In this document: piece after piece, positions 49,409 through 58,931 of the stretch | Layout: every line of letters starts with the position of its first letter | Position numbering within the stretch: the first letter of the stretch is position 1 | Origin: JARIHD01 sp035758825 | GTDB taxonomy: Bacteria; Patescibacteriota; Saccharimonadia; Saccharimonadales; UBA4665 | Reading direction: 5' to 3' | DNA length: 64,000 bases | Assembly (NCBI GenBank): GCA_035758825.1 | Contig: DASTWA010000003.1 | Coordinates: 10,916-74,915, forward strand | The notes under the pieces: model-generated | Databases searched by the model: none | The model's input: only the letters and a program-made list of their open reading frames with translations | Told to the model about the DNA's origin: nothing | Position numbers and translations under genes: made by a program

Positions 49409-50476
49409 CTATCCCCTCATTAACCTGTCTAGCTCGTCAAGGTCAACGGCGTGGTTGCGCGCTTCTTCGTAGCTGATAGTACCATTGTGGACCATGGCGG
49501 CCAAGGTCTTATCCATGGACTGCATGCCGAATTCGGCGCCCGTCTGGATGACGGCTTCCAGCTGGTGGGTCTTGCCTTCGCGGATGATGTTACGGACAGC
49601 TGGTGTGGCAGTCAGGATTTCGGCTGCGGCGATTCGGCCACCGCCAATTGCCGGGACCAGGCGCTGCGAACAGATAGCCATCAGGATGTTGGACAACTGC
49701 GAACGGATTTGCGGCTGCTGGTGTGGCGGGAACACGTCGATCATACGGTCGATGGACTGGGCGGCGCTGTTGGTGTGCAAGGTTGCGAATACCAAGTGCC
49801 CTGTTTCGGCGATGGTGATAGCCGAGGCGATGGTTTCGAGGTCACGCATCTCACCGATAAGGACGACATCCGGGTCTTCACGCAGGGCCGAGCGAAGCGC
49901 AGCCGAGAACGAATACGTGTCGTAGTGTACTTCGCGCTGAACGATCACCGACTTCTTTGAACGGTGCGTGTACTCAATCGGGTCTTCGATGGTAATGATG
50001 TGCTCGCTGCGTTCCATATTGATCTTGTGGATCATTGCTGCCAGGGTCGTTGATTTACCGGAACCGGTCGGACCGGTCACCAAAACCAAACCGCGCGGAT
50101 AGTCGGCAAATTTATTGATGATGGGCGGCAGGCCGAGCTGCTCGATAGTCAAAATTTCGTTTGGGATAAGACGCAAGGCTGCGGCCAGGTTGCCCCGCTC
50201 ATGAAAGGCGTTCACACGGAAACGGCCTAGGTCACCGAAGGCGAAACTGAAGTCAAACTCTTTGTCCTTTAACAGGATCTGCTTCTGGTCTTCGTCGAGG
50301 ATGGCAAACACCAGTGTTTCGACGGCTTCGTCAGTCAAAATGTCGGTCCCGGCGACCGGGATCAGCGCGCCGTCGACACGGAGCATGGGCGGCAGACCTA
50401 CCTGCAGGTGTAAGTCAGAGGCCTTCTTTTTGACTACCTCCTCCAGGAGTATCTCGATTCTTGGCTGTCCTTGCAT
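49409..50476 (-). CDS. pilT: Pilus retraction ATPase PilT
   Basis: 355 residues. Walker A GPTGSGKSTT (about residue 133), the Asp box ITIEDPIEYTH, Walker B DPDVVLIGEMRD and the His box TGHLVFATLHTN are all present. The short length and lack of an N1 domain set it apart from PilB. Drives pilus retraction and, in many bacteria, DNA uptake and twitching. Sits between pilB and pilC. Confidence 0.95.
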   Translation of the reverse strand: MQGQPRIEILLEEVVKKKASDLHLQVGLPPMLRVDGALIPVAGTDILTDEAVETLVFAILDEDQKQILLKDKEFDFSFAFGDLGRFRVNAFHERGNLAAALRLIPNEILTIEQLGLPPIINKFADYPRGLVLVTGPTGSGKSTTLAAMIHKINMERSEHIITIEDPIEYTHRSKKSVIVQREVHYDTYSFSAALRSALREDPDVVLIGEMRDLETIASAITIAETGHLVFATLHTNSAAQSIDRMIDVFPPHQQPQIRSQLSNILMAICSQRLVPAIGGGRIAAAEILTATPAVRNIIREGKTHQLEAVIQTGAEFGMQSMDKTLAAMVHNGTISYEEARNHAVDLDELDRLMRG

Positions 50477-50506
50477 TATTGTTCCACCCTCTTATCTTTC
50501 TGTTCC

Positions 50507-52318
50507 TTATGCGGCATCCGAGGCTGACGCTACCCTGTTGATTTCGGTCAGTGTCGTGCGCCCTGCCAAAGCCTTGAGGTAACCGTCTTCGCGCATTGTC
50601 ACCATACCTTGCTTGCGGGCCATATCCTGGATTTCGGCGCTTGTCGCGCGCTTGAGGATTAGCTGTTGGATTTCTGGCGTAATGTTAAACACCTCGTAAA
50701 CCCCCATTCGCCCCTTATAACCGCCAGGCGCATCAGGACTATCTTTGCCCTTGGTTAAAGTATAAGCATTTTGGGTGGCTAGTGGCAAGTTCTCGTACCC
50801 TAAGTCTGCGGAAACCTTGGCAACTTCTTCGGCGGTTTTGGGCAGCAGGCTGCCAATGGTCTTTTTGACGGCTTCGGCTTCTACCGTATCGGACTCATAA
50901 GTCTCCTTGTTGGCGCCAATCCGTCGGACAAGACGCTGTCCGATCACCGTGCGGACAGTCGAGGCAATAAGGAATGGCTCAATGCCCATGTCGAGCAAGC
51001 GAGGCAGGATTCCTGCCGCCGAGTTGGTGTGCAGCGTACTGAACACCAGGTGCCCTGTCAGGGCGGCCTGCACGGCTAATTCGGCTGTTTCTTTATCACG
51101 AATCTCACCGACCATCACGACGTCGGGATCCTGACGTAGGATAGACCTCAGGCCGTTGGCAAAGGTCAACCCGACCTCGGCATTAACCTGAATCTGGTTA
51201 ACGCCCTCCATCTTGTACTCGACTGGGTCTTCGAGAGTGACAATGTTGATCGCGTCACTCTTGACCTCCTGGAGCAAGGCATACAAAGAGGTCGACTTAC
51301 CGGAACCGGTCGGACCGGAAGTCAATACCATGCCACTGGTGCTCTTGATACCTTCCCGGATAGTACGAAGTGCACGGCCGGCATAACCCATGTCTTCGAG
51401 TTTGAGGCTGGTTCCGGACTTATCCAGCAGACGAATGACCACCTGTTCCCCCCACACCACCGGTGATATGGCAATACGGAGATCAATGTTTTTGCCGGCA
51501 GAGTTAATACTAAATTCGCCGTCTTGCGGGATGCGGTGTTCGTCAATCTTGAGGTTTGCCAAAATCTTGATACGCGAAACAAGCGGCGGCTCCGTGCTCT
51601 TGGGAAGCCGCAATATCTCACGCAAGATGCCATCGATGCGGCAGCGGATTTTGAGCGAATCTTGCAGGGGTTCGATGTGCACATCACTGGCGTTATTCTT
51701 GGCGGCGTATTCCAAAATCGTAGATAGCGCCTTGCTGATGGGCGAATCCTGAACAATCGTCTTGATATTCTTAGTATCGGCAGCCACCTCCCCGCCACGT
51801 CTCGCCTTGGACGTCTCCGGTTCGGCGGCAGGTGCATTGATGCTGCTGATGTCGCTTACGACCTGACTGGAGATATTGGCCTGGTATTGGTGCAGTACAT
51901 TCCGGATGCCCGACTCGCTGGCCGCATACACCTTAAGCGGACGTCCGATTTTATTCGACAAAAAATCGACCGCTTGGACATTATCGGCGTCCAGCATGGC
52001 GACTACCAGCCGGTTCTGCATTTCGCCGAGCGGTACGGCCATGTATCGTTCAGCCACATCCTGCGGGAGCAGGTCGAGTACTTCTGTAGGAATCCTGGCG
52101 GCGCTCAGATTAACATATGGGACCTTGGTAACGTGGGCGATCGTCTTGGTCAGAATCTCATCGGGCACCATGCCGCTCGTCGTAAGGTAGCTCAAAAAAG
52201 GCGTGTTCTCTTTGGACGCCTTGGCCTTTAAGTCGGCCAACTGTTCTTTGGACAGCGCTCCTTCCTTTACAAGCGTGTCCTCAACCTGCTTTTGGGCTGC
52301 GGTGGACAAAACACTCAT
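50507..52318 (-). CDS. pilB: Pilus extension ATPase PilB
   Basis: 603 residues. An N-terminal MshEN/T2SSE_N domain (about 1-150) is followed by the ATPase with Walker A GPTGSGKSTS (about residue 345), ITLEDPVEYKME, DPDVVMVGEIRD and TGHLVFSTLHTN. The zinc CxxC motif of many PilB/GspE proteins is absent. TATACT ends 6 nt before the ATG with no Shine-Dalgarno site, suggesting an internal leaderless promoter. Confidence 0.95.
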   Translation of the reverse strand: MSVLSTAAQKQVEDTLVKEGALSKEQLADLKAKASKENTPFLSYLTTSGMVPDEILTKTIAHVTKVPYVNLSAARIPTEVLDLLPQDVAERYMAVPLGEMQNRLVVAMLDADNVQAVDFLSNKIGRPLKVYAASESGIRNVLHQYQANISSQVVSDISSINAPAAEPETSKARRGGEVAADTKNIKTIVQDSPISKALSTILEYAAKNNASDVHIEPLQDSLKIRCRIDGILREILRLPKSTEPPLVSRIKILANLKIDEHRIPQDGEFSINSAGKNIDLRIAISPVVWGEQVVIRLLDKSGTSLKLEDMGYAGRALRTIREGIKSTSGMVLTSGPTGSGKSTSLYALLQEVKSDAINIVTLEDPVEYKMEGVNQIQVNAEVGLTFANGLRSILRQDPDVVMVGEIRDKETAELAVQAALTGHLVFSTLHTNSAAGILPRLLDMGIEPFLIASTVRTVIGQRLVRRIGANKETYESDTVEAEAVKKTIGSLLPKTAEEVAKVSADLGYENLPLATQNAYTLTKGKDSPDAPGGYKGRMGVYEVFNITPEIQQLILKRATSAEIQDMARKQGMVTMREDGYLKALAGRTTLTEINRVASASDAA

Positions 52319-52342
52319 ATGACTAGTATAGCTCGCGTCCGC

Positions 52343-52591
52343 TTATTGCGAGTTAGCAAATGGGTTAGGATTATTAGAGTCACCGATTTCGATAAGCTGG
52401 GTTGGATCGATTGAATTTACGTTGAAGTACTTCTCGCTGGGCAATGGGAAGTCGGATGTAATAACATCTACCACTTCGGCTTTTTGCTGACGATCGGCAG
52501 GCTTGCCGAATAGCATATCAGATAATACGAACGACAGTACGCCGCTTACAAAAACAACAATAATGATCATAGCTACGTCTTTTTGTTTCAT
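52343..52591 (-). CDS. Small single-pass pilus-locus protein
   Basis: 82 residues. One membrane segment (about 6-28) followed by a short polar region ending in NPNPFANSQ. Located between the PilO-like and PilB genes and overlapping or abutting the former, so a pilus accessory role is inferred, for example a PilP-like linker cut down because no secretin is present. No family recognised. Confidence 0.6.
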   Translation of the reverse strand: MKQKDVAMIIIVVFVSGVLSFVLSDMLFGKPADRQQKAEVVDVITSDFPLPSEKYFNVNSIDPTQLIEIGDSNNPNPFANSQ

Positions 52592-53265
52592 TACCTCACC
52601 ACCTCAGTCTTGATGTTAAGGCCCTTTTCTGGCTGGTAGTATGTCTGGGCGTCAATTGCAGCCGTCATGCTGCCTTCACTGCCTGCCAGCTCTATCTTTT
52701 TGACCTGGAATGGACGGATTGAACGCTCCAGATCACCGACGAGCGCCTTAATAGCTTCGTAAGACCCGGCAACTTGGAGCTGGAATGGCATAGCGATTGG
52801 CTGCGGGTCGGCACTTGTCTGATTGGCCGCCTGTGTCAATTCTTCGTCAGTGCCTGTAATGCCTGTCAAAGTTAGTCCCTGGGCTTTAACAATCTTTTCG
52901 AGGCTGGTAGTCAGTGCCGGAAAGTCATATTTGCTTGGCAAAGCATCCAGGATAATTTTGGCGTTGTCGCCGTCCTTATCGCCAATGCCCTCAGGATTGC
53001 CCCCCAAGACGTTCTGGGGCGTGCCTACGAAGGTCTTATAGGACGATACCAGGCTATCCCGGGCGCTTAAGTCACTTTCGAGGGTCGATAAAGCCTTCTT
53101 TTTGGCGTCGATGACCCGGTTCTGATATGACGCTTGACTGATGAGCGTCTTGGAAGCAATGCCGCAAAATACCACCACAAATGCCGCGACCGATGTCGCC
53201 ACTACAATCGTGCTGTTGGCTTTTGTAATTAATGCCCGTTTGGTAAATGATGCTGTTTTAGCCAT
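52591..53265 (-). CDS. pilO: PilO-like pilus alignment protein
   Basis: 224 residues. One membrane segment (about 17-43), a coiled-coil stretch (NRVIDAKKKALSTLESDLSA) and a small alpha/beta domain with the pattern LEKIVKAQGLTLTGI and PFQLQVAGSYEAIKALVGDLE typical of PilO. Stops on the first base of the 82-codon gene and starts 1 nt after the PilN-like gene. Confidence 0.75.
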   Translation of the reverse strand: MAKTASFTKRALITKANSTIVVATSVAAFVVVFCGIASKTLISQASYQNRVIDAKKKALSTLESDLSARDSLVSSYKTFVGTPQNVLGGNPEGIGDKDGDNAKIILDALPSKYDFPALTTSLEKIVKAQGLTLTGITGTDEELTQAANQTSADPQPIAMPFQLQVAGSYEAIKALVGDLERSIRPFQVKKIELAGSEGSMTAAIDAQTYYQPEKGLNIKTEVVR

Positions 53266-53266
53266 C

Positions 53267-53950
53267 TTATTGCTCCCCCGTCTCTGTGTCTTGGAACAGT
53301 GCCGTCGGCTTGTCTACCTCGGAACGCGTGCTGATGATTTGCGGGACTGTCAGCTCGACGTCCTCAGCTACATCGAAGATGATCGGGTCGAACTTAAGGC
53401 TGAGCGAATAGGTTACACCCTTATCGGACACTGCAAAGCTATTAAGGACGATGTCCACGAACGCACCTTTTTCAGCGGTTTGCGTCTTAGTTTTGAATTT
53501 TGTGAACTTGAGAGTATCGGCGTACTTGTTGACAGTCGCCAAGTCCGAGGCTGAGCCAGAAAGAACCATGGTGCTTAAGGCGTAATCAACGTCAAGCTTG
53601 GCAATGCTGACACCGGTTGGCGTAACCTGCGAAAGATAGCCGTACATCCGCGACGATACGACCTTTTTGTCGTGGAGACCAGGCAGTGCTTTGAGCTGGT
53701 TTTGAACTGTCAAAATTTTGGTAAGGTCTTTGGTCGCTTGCAGTTCACTGCTCGCAGACTTAATGTCTGCACTGAGGTCGCTTAAGTTCTTCTTCTGCAG
53801 CCCGTAAACAATCGACAGGAGCAGCACGAGAATGGCGACCATAACCACCGATGCGAGCACCGACGCCAACACAACCAAGTGTTGCTGGCGGCGTGCCTTA
53901 AGGTAATCGATCTTAATATCTGGTAACAGGTTGAATTGGATGGTCATCAT
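53267..53950 (-). CDS. pilN: PilN-like pilus assembly protein
   Basis: 227 residues. Begins with the PilN-type cytoplasmic pattern IQFNLLPDIKIDYLKAR (binds PilM), followed by a membrane segment (about 27-50), a coiled coil and a ferredoxin-like periplasmic-equivalent domain. Overlaps pilM by 4 nt. Position and start motif support the call. Confidence 0.8.
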   Translation of the reverse strand: MMTIQFNLLPDIKIDYLKARRQQHLVVLASVLASVVMVAILVLLLSIVYGLQKKNLSDLSADIKSASSELQATKDLTKILTVQNQLKALPGLHDKKVVSSRMYGYLSQVTPTGVSIAKLDVDYALSTMVLSGSASDLATVNKYADTLKFTKFKTKTQTAEKGAFVDIVLNSFAVSDKGVTYSLSLKFDPIIFDVAEDVELTVPQIISTRSEVDKPTALFQDTETGEQ

Positions 53951-54990
53951 TCGATCCTCTCCGCCAAGCCCGAAGCTACCCCAAAGTGGTTGGACACGGA
54001 CAGCAGTTCGTTCTGACGCTCCGGCGAGAACGAAACATTGCGCCAGGCGTTACCGATTTCGACCTCGATACCAAACTTATTCGCAAGGTACAGTGGGAAT
54101 TCCGGCAAAGCCGATGCGCCGCCAGTTACGATAATCCGGCTGACGCCCTGCCCTTCGCCATAGCGGCTCTGGAAAAATTTGATAGACTTGTCGATTTCGC
54201 CGGTCAGGATATCGATAGTACTGATTATGGCATCGTAAATACGGCCTTCGAGCTTGTCTTTACCCAGCCCGAACTTGAAGACAAACTGCCTTGCCTGTTT
54301 TTCTTCGATGTTCAAATTCTGAGCGGCAGAACGGATAATTGCTTCGGCGCCAGTGGGTATGGAACGTGTAAGGCGCGGTGCGCCGTTCATGGTGACTACC
54401 AGGTCGGTACTCTTACTGCCGATATCCAGGACCATTTGCGGGCCGCTGATCTCTTGGGAGATGAGCGCACGAGTGAGCGCCAGGTTGTCAGGCTCGAAGG
54501 CGATAACCTCAAGTCCGATTGACTCAAGGAGGTCAAGCCGCTGCTCCACAAAATCATTTTCGACGCTGGAAAGCAGGACTTCTACTTTGGTCTTGTCCTT
54601 GGGTGAGTCTCCGATTACTGCCCAGTCGATCTTTGACTTATCGAGAGGCGTTGGAATAAGCGAGTCCGCCTGGTAACGGATAGCCTTGGATAACTCCGCC
54701 GGCGGCAGCCGGTCAAAATCTACTACAGCCGTGAAGACACGCGCAGACGGAACGCCAACAGCGACATTGCGTGTTGTCATGCGCGCCTGAGCCAATAAGT
54801 CCTTGATGACTTGCGCTAACTTCTGCTGGTCGGACTTGGAATCACTCAATACAAGCTTACTGTCCACAGGGACGTAGGCGTACTTTACTAGCGTCTTTAC
54901 CGGACCGTTACCGTGCAGCTCAACGAGCCGTATCGCCGTCGTCCCGATATCCAGGCCAAAAAATGCTGAAACCCCACTCAATAAACTCAT
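53947..54990 (-). CDS. pilM: Actin-like pilus assembly ATPase PilM
   Basis: 347 residues, actin/FtsA-like fold. LDIGTTAIRLVEL (phosphate 1), MVLDIGSKSTDLVV (phosphate 2) and IIVTGGASALPEF (adenosine) are visible. Cytoplasmic ring component binding PilN. TATAAT ends 9 nt before the ATG and there is no Shine-Dalgarno site, so an internal promoter here is likely. Confidence 0.9.
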   Translation of the reverse strand: MSLLSGVSAFFGLDIGTTAIRLVELHGNGPVKTLVKYAYVPVDSKLVLSDSKSDQQKLAQVIKDLLAQARMTTRNVAVGVPSARVFTAVVDFDRLPPAELSKAIRYQADSLIPTPLDKSKIDWAVIGDSPKDKTKVEVLLSSVENDFVEQRLDLLESIGLEVIAFEPDNLALTRALISQEISGPQMVLDIGSKSTDLVVTMNGAPRLTRSIPTGAEAIIRSAAQNLNIEEKQARQFVFKFGLGKDKLEGRIYDAIISTIDILTGEIDKSIKFFQSRYGEGQGVSRIIVTGGASALPEFPLYLANKFGIEVEIGNAWRNVSFSPERQNELLSVSNHFGVASGLAERIE

Positions 54991-55038
54991 ATTGCCAAAA
55001 TTATAGCATAAGCGTTACTGGTACGCGCAAGCCTGTTT

Positions 55039-57012
55039 TTAGAGTACAGGAGGCAAACTCGTAATGGCGTCGTAGTTGTCCACACTTCCGTTCGTGTCAG
55101 AAGGCTGGACCATCCACAGGCTTGGGTTGAAATTAAAGACCTCGCCGGCGTTGTTTCCGGTGCCTGTTGCGGCCGTGGTCTCGCCGGCGTTGCTTTGCTG
55201 GAGCGTACCCGCTGTACGCAGAAATTCGACGCTATTAGCGATGAACGCACCATTAACAGTTAACTTGTTCGTGCAACTGTTGTAGAAAGCTCCAGCAGTG
55301 AGGGTAGGCGCTGAGAATCCTGAAGCACATGTGTATATAGTGCCGCCCGTGCTTGCGTTCCGCTGCGAGATAAATACGCCATCCATGCGTGTCACTGCCC
55401 CACTGATATATATATTACCCCGGACCACGACATCAAGGAGCGGCATATTGCTCGCACTCCAGCTGCCTGGGTAGGTAATGTTGCCAGTGAGATACAAGTT
55501 ACCATCTATATACACCGATATCCTCTGTCCCGGGTTAACGTTACCACCTGCCAGCGTAACATTGCCGGTTCCGGCGTAGGCACCGGTCGTCATAGTACTA
55601 ACATTCGCCACCATGGGTTTGGTTGTCGCCGGTTTGCGGCCCCAATAGTTAGCGATGCAGTTCGCAGCGTCGAAATTACCGCCAAAATTGCCCGAAGCAA
55701 CATTGGTCGTAGTATTTGCCAGCGAAAGACCAGCGGGCTTAGGGGCGCCTCCGGCATTGCCTAGCGCGCTCGAAAAGTCAGTGATCGTATCCATGGCAAC
55801 AACCGCGTATTGGGCACCGGCACCGGCGTAGGCACCGGCAGCACGCTTATTCCATGAGATAACTGCTGCATTCGCATTATTGGTACAGGTGCCGCCCGAC
55901 TCCAAACCGCCGCCCGCAGATATGTCGCCACCAAATACCTTAAGGTAGGGCTGAGAGGCAATAATGACGCAAACTTCCCTGCCTCTTTGGCCGCCACCCC
56001 ACGTCGCCGGATTCACGAAGAGCGATCTACAATGGGTCTGATTCGCCGTCGTTACGACAAAACTTTCAGTAGCCACGGTCGTCGACCCGACCCCGAAGTC
56101 TCTCGGACATCCTGGATTAGGCCCGGCCGCCCCACCGGGCGACGGTGTCGGATTGGCCGCGCGGTAACCCGTATATGTATTCCGGTAGGTACTACAAGCG
56201 GTATTGTCACTTGCTGTCGTACCGGTGTTGCTTACCACATAACTAAAGCTGACCGTATCGCCAACTTGCGCCGATGTACCTGCGGCGCCGTTAACGGTGG
56301 CATTAATGATCGGATTAAGGTTGAAGTTAGGCTCGGGGTTAGGAGAAAGCGGCCCAATAGCGCCCAGAGGGTTCATGCAGGCTCTTCGGATAACATAAAT
56401 GATTCCGCCGGATGCATTCCTAAAGTAAATGTGAGCGTCCATAACCGATCCGTTCTCACAGGTACCATTACTGGGGTCTTCGAGATATGGAGCAACGTCG
56501 TCTCTGTCATCTTGATAAAATGTATTCCGTGTCCCGCAGGGCCAGTGAGCATAAGCGTTCCAGTCAATACGGCCGTTATTCCCGTAGGATGTCGTACCAT
56601 TCTCGCTAATGTTGGCATACGTCCGAACGCGCGCCTCCCAGTCGGCAAGCTGTGCAGCTGACACGCTCTTGGGCGTACCGGCCGCCCGGCCGATCATAGT
56701 AAGAATGACGAACTGTGCCCCCGTAATGCGATGCGCATTACCCGAGGACAAGTCACCCTTAATCATGTTAATGAATTCCGTAGCTGTATTTACACGCGCT
56801 GGGACGCCGCCATTACGGACATCCAGGCCATCCATGTCCAGTTTATTCTTAAAGTAACCACACCAGCGCGCGCGATTGAACCAAATCTTGGAATCGCTGC
56901 AGCTGGCCGCGCTGGCTTCTTGCACGAATGCAAAACTGCTAATACCTACGCTGGTAAATAAAATCAAAAAGGCCGCGAGTGCCAAAGAAATTCTTTTGGG
57001 AAGCTTGTTCAT
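55039..57012 (-). CDS. Large secreted protein, candidate pilus-associated adhesin
   Basis: 657 residues. A Sec signal peptide (LALAAFLILFTSVGISSFAF) is cleaved near ASAAS. The mature part has several Cys residues, a DUF11/CARDB-like beta segment (VGDTVSFSYVVSNTGTTASDN, about 255-275) and a Gly/Thr/Asn-rich C-terminus with an early-sounding repeat pattern (ISVYIDGNLYLTGNI, VVVRGNIYISGAV), suggesting a beta-solenoid. There is no LPxTG, second membrane segment or prepilin site. It lies between the TPR gene and pilM, so it may act as tip adhesin or surface layer component in the way PilY1 does. Confidence 0.65.
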   Translation of the reverse strand: MNKLPKRISLALAAFLILFTSVGISSFAFVQEASAASCSDSKIWFNRARWCGYFKNKLDMDGLDVRNGGVPARVNTATEFINMIKGDLSSGNAHRITGAQFVILTMIGRAAGTPKSVSAAQLADWEARVRTYANISENGTTSYGNNGRIDWNAYAHWPCGTRNTFYQDDRDDVAPYLEDPSNGTCENGSVMDAHIYFRNASGGIIYVIRRACMNPLGAIGPLSPNPEPNFNLNPIINATVNGAAGTSAQVGDTVSFSYVVSNTGTTASDNTACSTYRNTYTGYRAANPTPSPGGAAGPNPGCPRDFGVGSTTVATESFVVTTANQTHCRSLFVNPATWGGGQRGREVCVIIASQPYLKVFGGDISAGGGLESGGTCTNNANAAVISWNKRAAGAYAGAGAQYAVVAMDTITDFSSALGNAGGAPKPAGLSLANTTTNVASGNFGGNFDAANCIANYWGRKPATTKPMVANVSTMTTGAYAGTGNVTLAGGNVNPGQRISVYIDGNLYLTGNITYPGSWSASNMPLLDVVVRGNIYISGAVTRMDGVFISQRNASTGGTIYTCASGFSAPTLTAGAFYNSCTNKLTVNGAFIANSVEFLRTAGTLQQSNAGETTAATGTGNNAGEVFNFNPSLWMVQPSDTNGSVDNYDAITSLPPVL

Positions 57013-57014
57013 AA

Positions 57015-57575
57015 TTATTGACTCTCCTCCAGTGATGATATGCGGACTTCAAGGCTTCGGATATTGGCTTCACTTCGTTGGGTTTTGGGTTGGGACTTCT
57101 CGTATTCGATGGAACGCTTATACTGCTGAATGGCGTTTTGGTAATCTTCGATTACTTCGTAGTAGCTCCCGAGTACGAAGGCATCCTGCCCTTTCAGGCT
57201 TGGGTCCAGCTCGTGCTTTTGCTTCATGTAGTCAATTGCCTCCTGGAATTTGCCGGCGTTGGCGGCCGCGGCCGACAGCTGGTTAAATAGTGCGACCTTG
57301 TCCTCTTTGGTATTGGCCTCGTCGGCCGCACCTTGGAGCTGCTCGAGGGACTTGTTGTAGTCACCTGTCTGGAAGGCTTCGTCGGCGGCCTTAATAGCAC
57401 TATCGACAGCCGTCTCTTTTTTGCCGGTCGTCTCACGCATCTGGAAGAAGACCCAAGCTCCAATGCCAACGAGGATAACCGCGCATAATGGGATGAGCAC
57501 CACGCGCCTTGTAAACCAACGCCACCAAGCAGTAGCTCTATCGTCGGTAACAATGTGTGGTGTGTTGTCTTCCAT
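57015..57575 (-). CDS. Membrane-anchored TPR protein at the head of the pilus locus
   Basis: 186 residues. A membrane segment (about 27-49) is followed by three or four TPR-like helical repeats (AADEAFQTGDYNKSLEQLQG, KFQEAIDYMKQKHELDPS, YYEVIEDYQNAIQQYKRS), so the repeats face outward. It starts the locus and ends 2 nt before the secreted protein; it may be a pilotin-like scaffold comparable to PilF (inference). AAGAG is 2 nt before the ATG. Confidence 0.7.
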   Translation of the reverse strand: MEDNTPHIVTDDRATAWWRWFTRRVVLIPLCAVILVGIGAWVFFQMRETTGKKETAVDSAIKAADEAFQTGDYNKSLEQLQGAADEANTKEDKVALFNQLSAAAANAGKFQEAIDYMKQKHELDPSLKGQDAFVLGSYYEVIEDYQNAIQQYKRSIEYEKSQPKTQRSEANIRSLEVRISSLEESQ

Positions 57576-57682
57576 GACTCTTATGTTACATAGTAAAGCA
57601 TAAACGGCTTCGCGTTAAGCTTTTTAATTACGCAAAAGATGGTCATTCCAGATATTCTTCCTTCTCTGATAAAATATTACTC

Positions 57683-58759
57683 ATGAGTTTGTCTATAGGC
57701 ATCGTTGGCTTGCCCAACGTCGGTAAATCAACTTTATTCAATGCGCTGACCGGCAGCAATATTTTGGCGGCGAACTATCCGTTTGCGACCATCGAGCCGA
57801 ACACCGGCATCGTTCCCATTCCCGATGAACGATTAACCAAGCTGGCCGAGATGTACCACGCCCAAAAAGTAGTACCCGCGACCGTAACCTTTGTAGACAT
57901 TGCCGGCTTGGTGGCTGGCGCCAGCCAGGGCGAAGGCCTGGGTAATCAGTTCCTGAGCCACATCCGCACCACGAATGCCATTGTCCAGGTGGTACGTGCC
58001 TTTAGGGACGACAACGTCGTGCACGTCGACAATGACGTATCACCGCAAAAAGATATTGATGTCGTTAACACCGAGCTGGTGCTCGCCGACCTGCAAACCG
58101 TCGAGCGCCGCCTGCCCAAACTCGAAAAAGAAGCCCGGGCCAATCCCAAGATCAAACCGGTGGCCGACACCGTCAAACGGGCATTCGACTTGCTGAATGA
58201 CGGCAAACCCCTCTCCAGTGTCAGTGACCTTGACCTGGATCACCTGGCCGACCTACAGCTTTTGACCGCCAAACCGGTTATCTATTTGTTTAACCTGGAT
58301 GAGTCAGGCCTGGCTGACGACGCCCACAAAAAGGAACTTGCCGAGATGGTTGCCCCTGCCCAGTCGTTGTTTATCTGCGCCAAACTCGAAAGCGAGCTAC
58401 AGGGCCTGGACGAAGCGGACGCCAAAGAGCTGCTGGAGAGCTATGGCCAGTCAGAATCTGGCTTGGTACAGCTTATCCACGCCGCCTACGGCACGCTTGG
58501 CCTGCAAAGCTACCTGACGGCCGGCGAGAAGGAGGTGCGGGCCTGGACTATCAAAAAGGGGTTCACTGCCCCACAGGCTGCGGGCGTAATCCATGGCGAC
58601 TTTGAGCGTGGATTTATTGCGGCCCAAATTGTCGACTACCATGACCTGATCCATGCCGGTTCCGAAGCAGCGGCAAAAGCAGCTGGCAAACTGCGCACCG
58701 AAGGCAAAACCTACGTCATGCAGCCCAATGACGTTGTCGAGTTCCGTTTTAACGTCTAA
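57683..58759 (+). CDS. ychF: Redox-regulated ATPase YchF (Obg family)
   Basis: 358 residues. GLPNVGKST (residues 8-16) is the P-loop, DIAGLVAGAS the switch II region, and NLDE replaces the usual NKxD, as in YchF, which prefers ATP. A coiled-coil insert (about 135-200) and a C-terminal TGS domain (TIKKGFTAPQAAGVIHGDFE) are present. Binds ribosomes. TAAAAT ends 7 nt before the ATG with no Shine-Dalgarno site. Diverges from the pilus locus. Confidence 0.95.
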   Translation: MSLSIGIVGLPNVGKSTLFNALTGSNILAANYPFATIEPNTGIVPIPDERLTKLAEMYHAQKVVPATVTFVDIAGLVAGASQGEGLGNQFLSHIRTTNAIVQVVRAFRDDNVVHVDNDVSPQKDIDVVNTELVLADLQTVERRLPKLEKEARANPKIKPVADTVKRAFDLLNDGKPLSSVSDLDLDHLADLQLLTAKPVIYLFNLDESGLADDAHKKELAEMVAPAQSLFICAKLESELQGLDEADAKELLESYGQSESGLVQLIHAAYGTLGLQSYLTAGEKEVRAWTIKKGFTAPQAAGVIHGDFERGFIAAQIVDYHDLIHAGSEAAAKAAGKLRTEGKTYVMQPNDVVEFRFNV

Positions 58760-58909
58760 GCACAAGCTTGATTTTGAAACACCAAATCTTATCCCGGTGG
58801 ATTTTGGGGCTGTCTTGGACTGCCCTGGTCTCACAGGTAGGACAACATGCGGTGAGCCATTACTAACGGATCAGTAATCGCTTCGTATAGCCTTATTTGT
58901 TTTGTTCTT

Positions 58910-58931
58910 GTAAAGGGCGCCCTTTGTTTTT
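58910..58931 (+). terminator. Terminator of ychF
   Basis: Perfect 14-bp palindrome AAAGGGCGCCCTTT followed by GTTTTTAG. The 160 nt after ychF contain nothing else of note. Confidence 0.6.
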
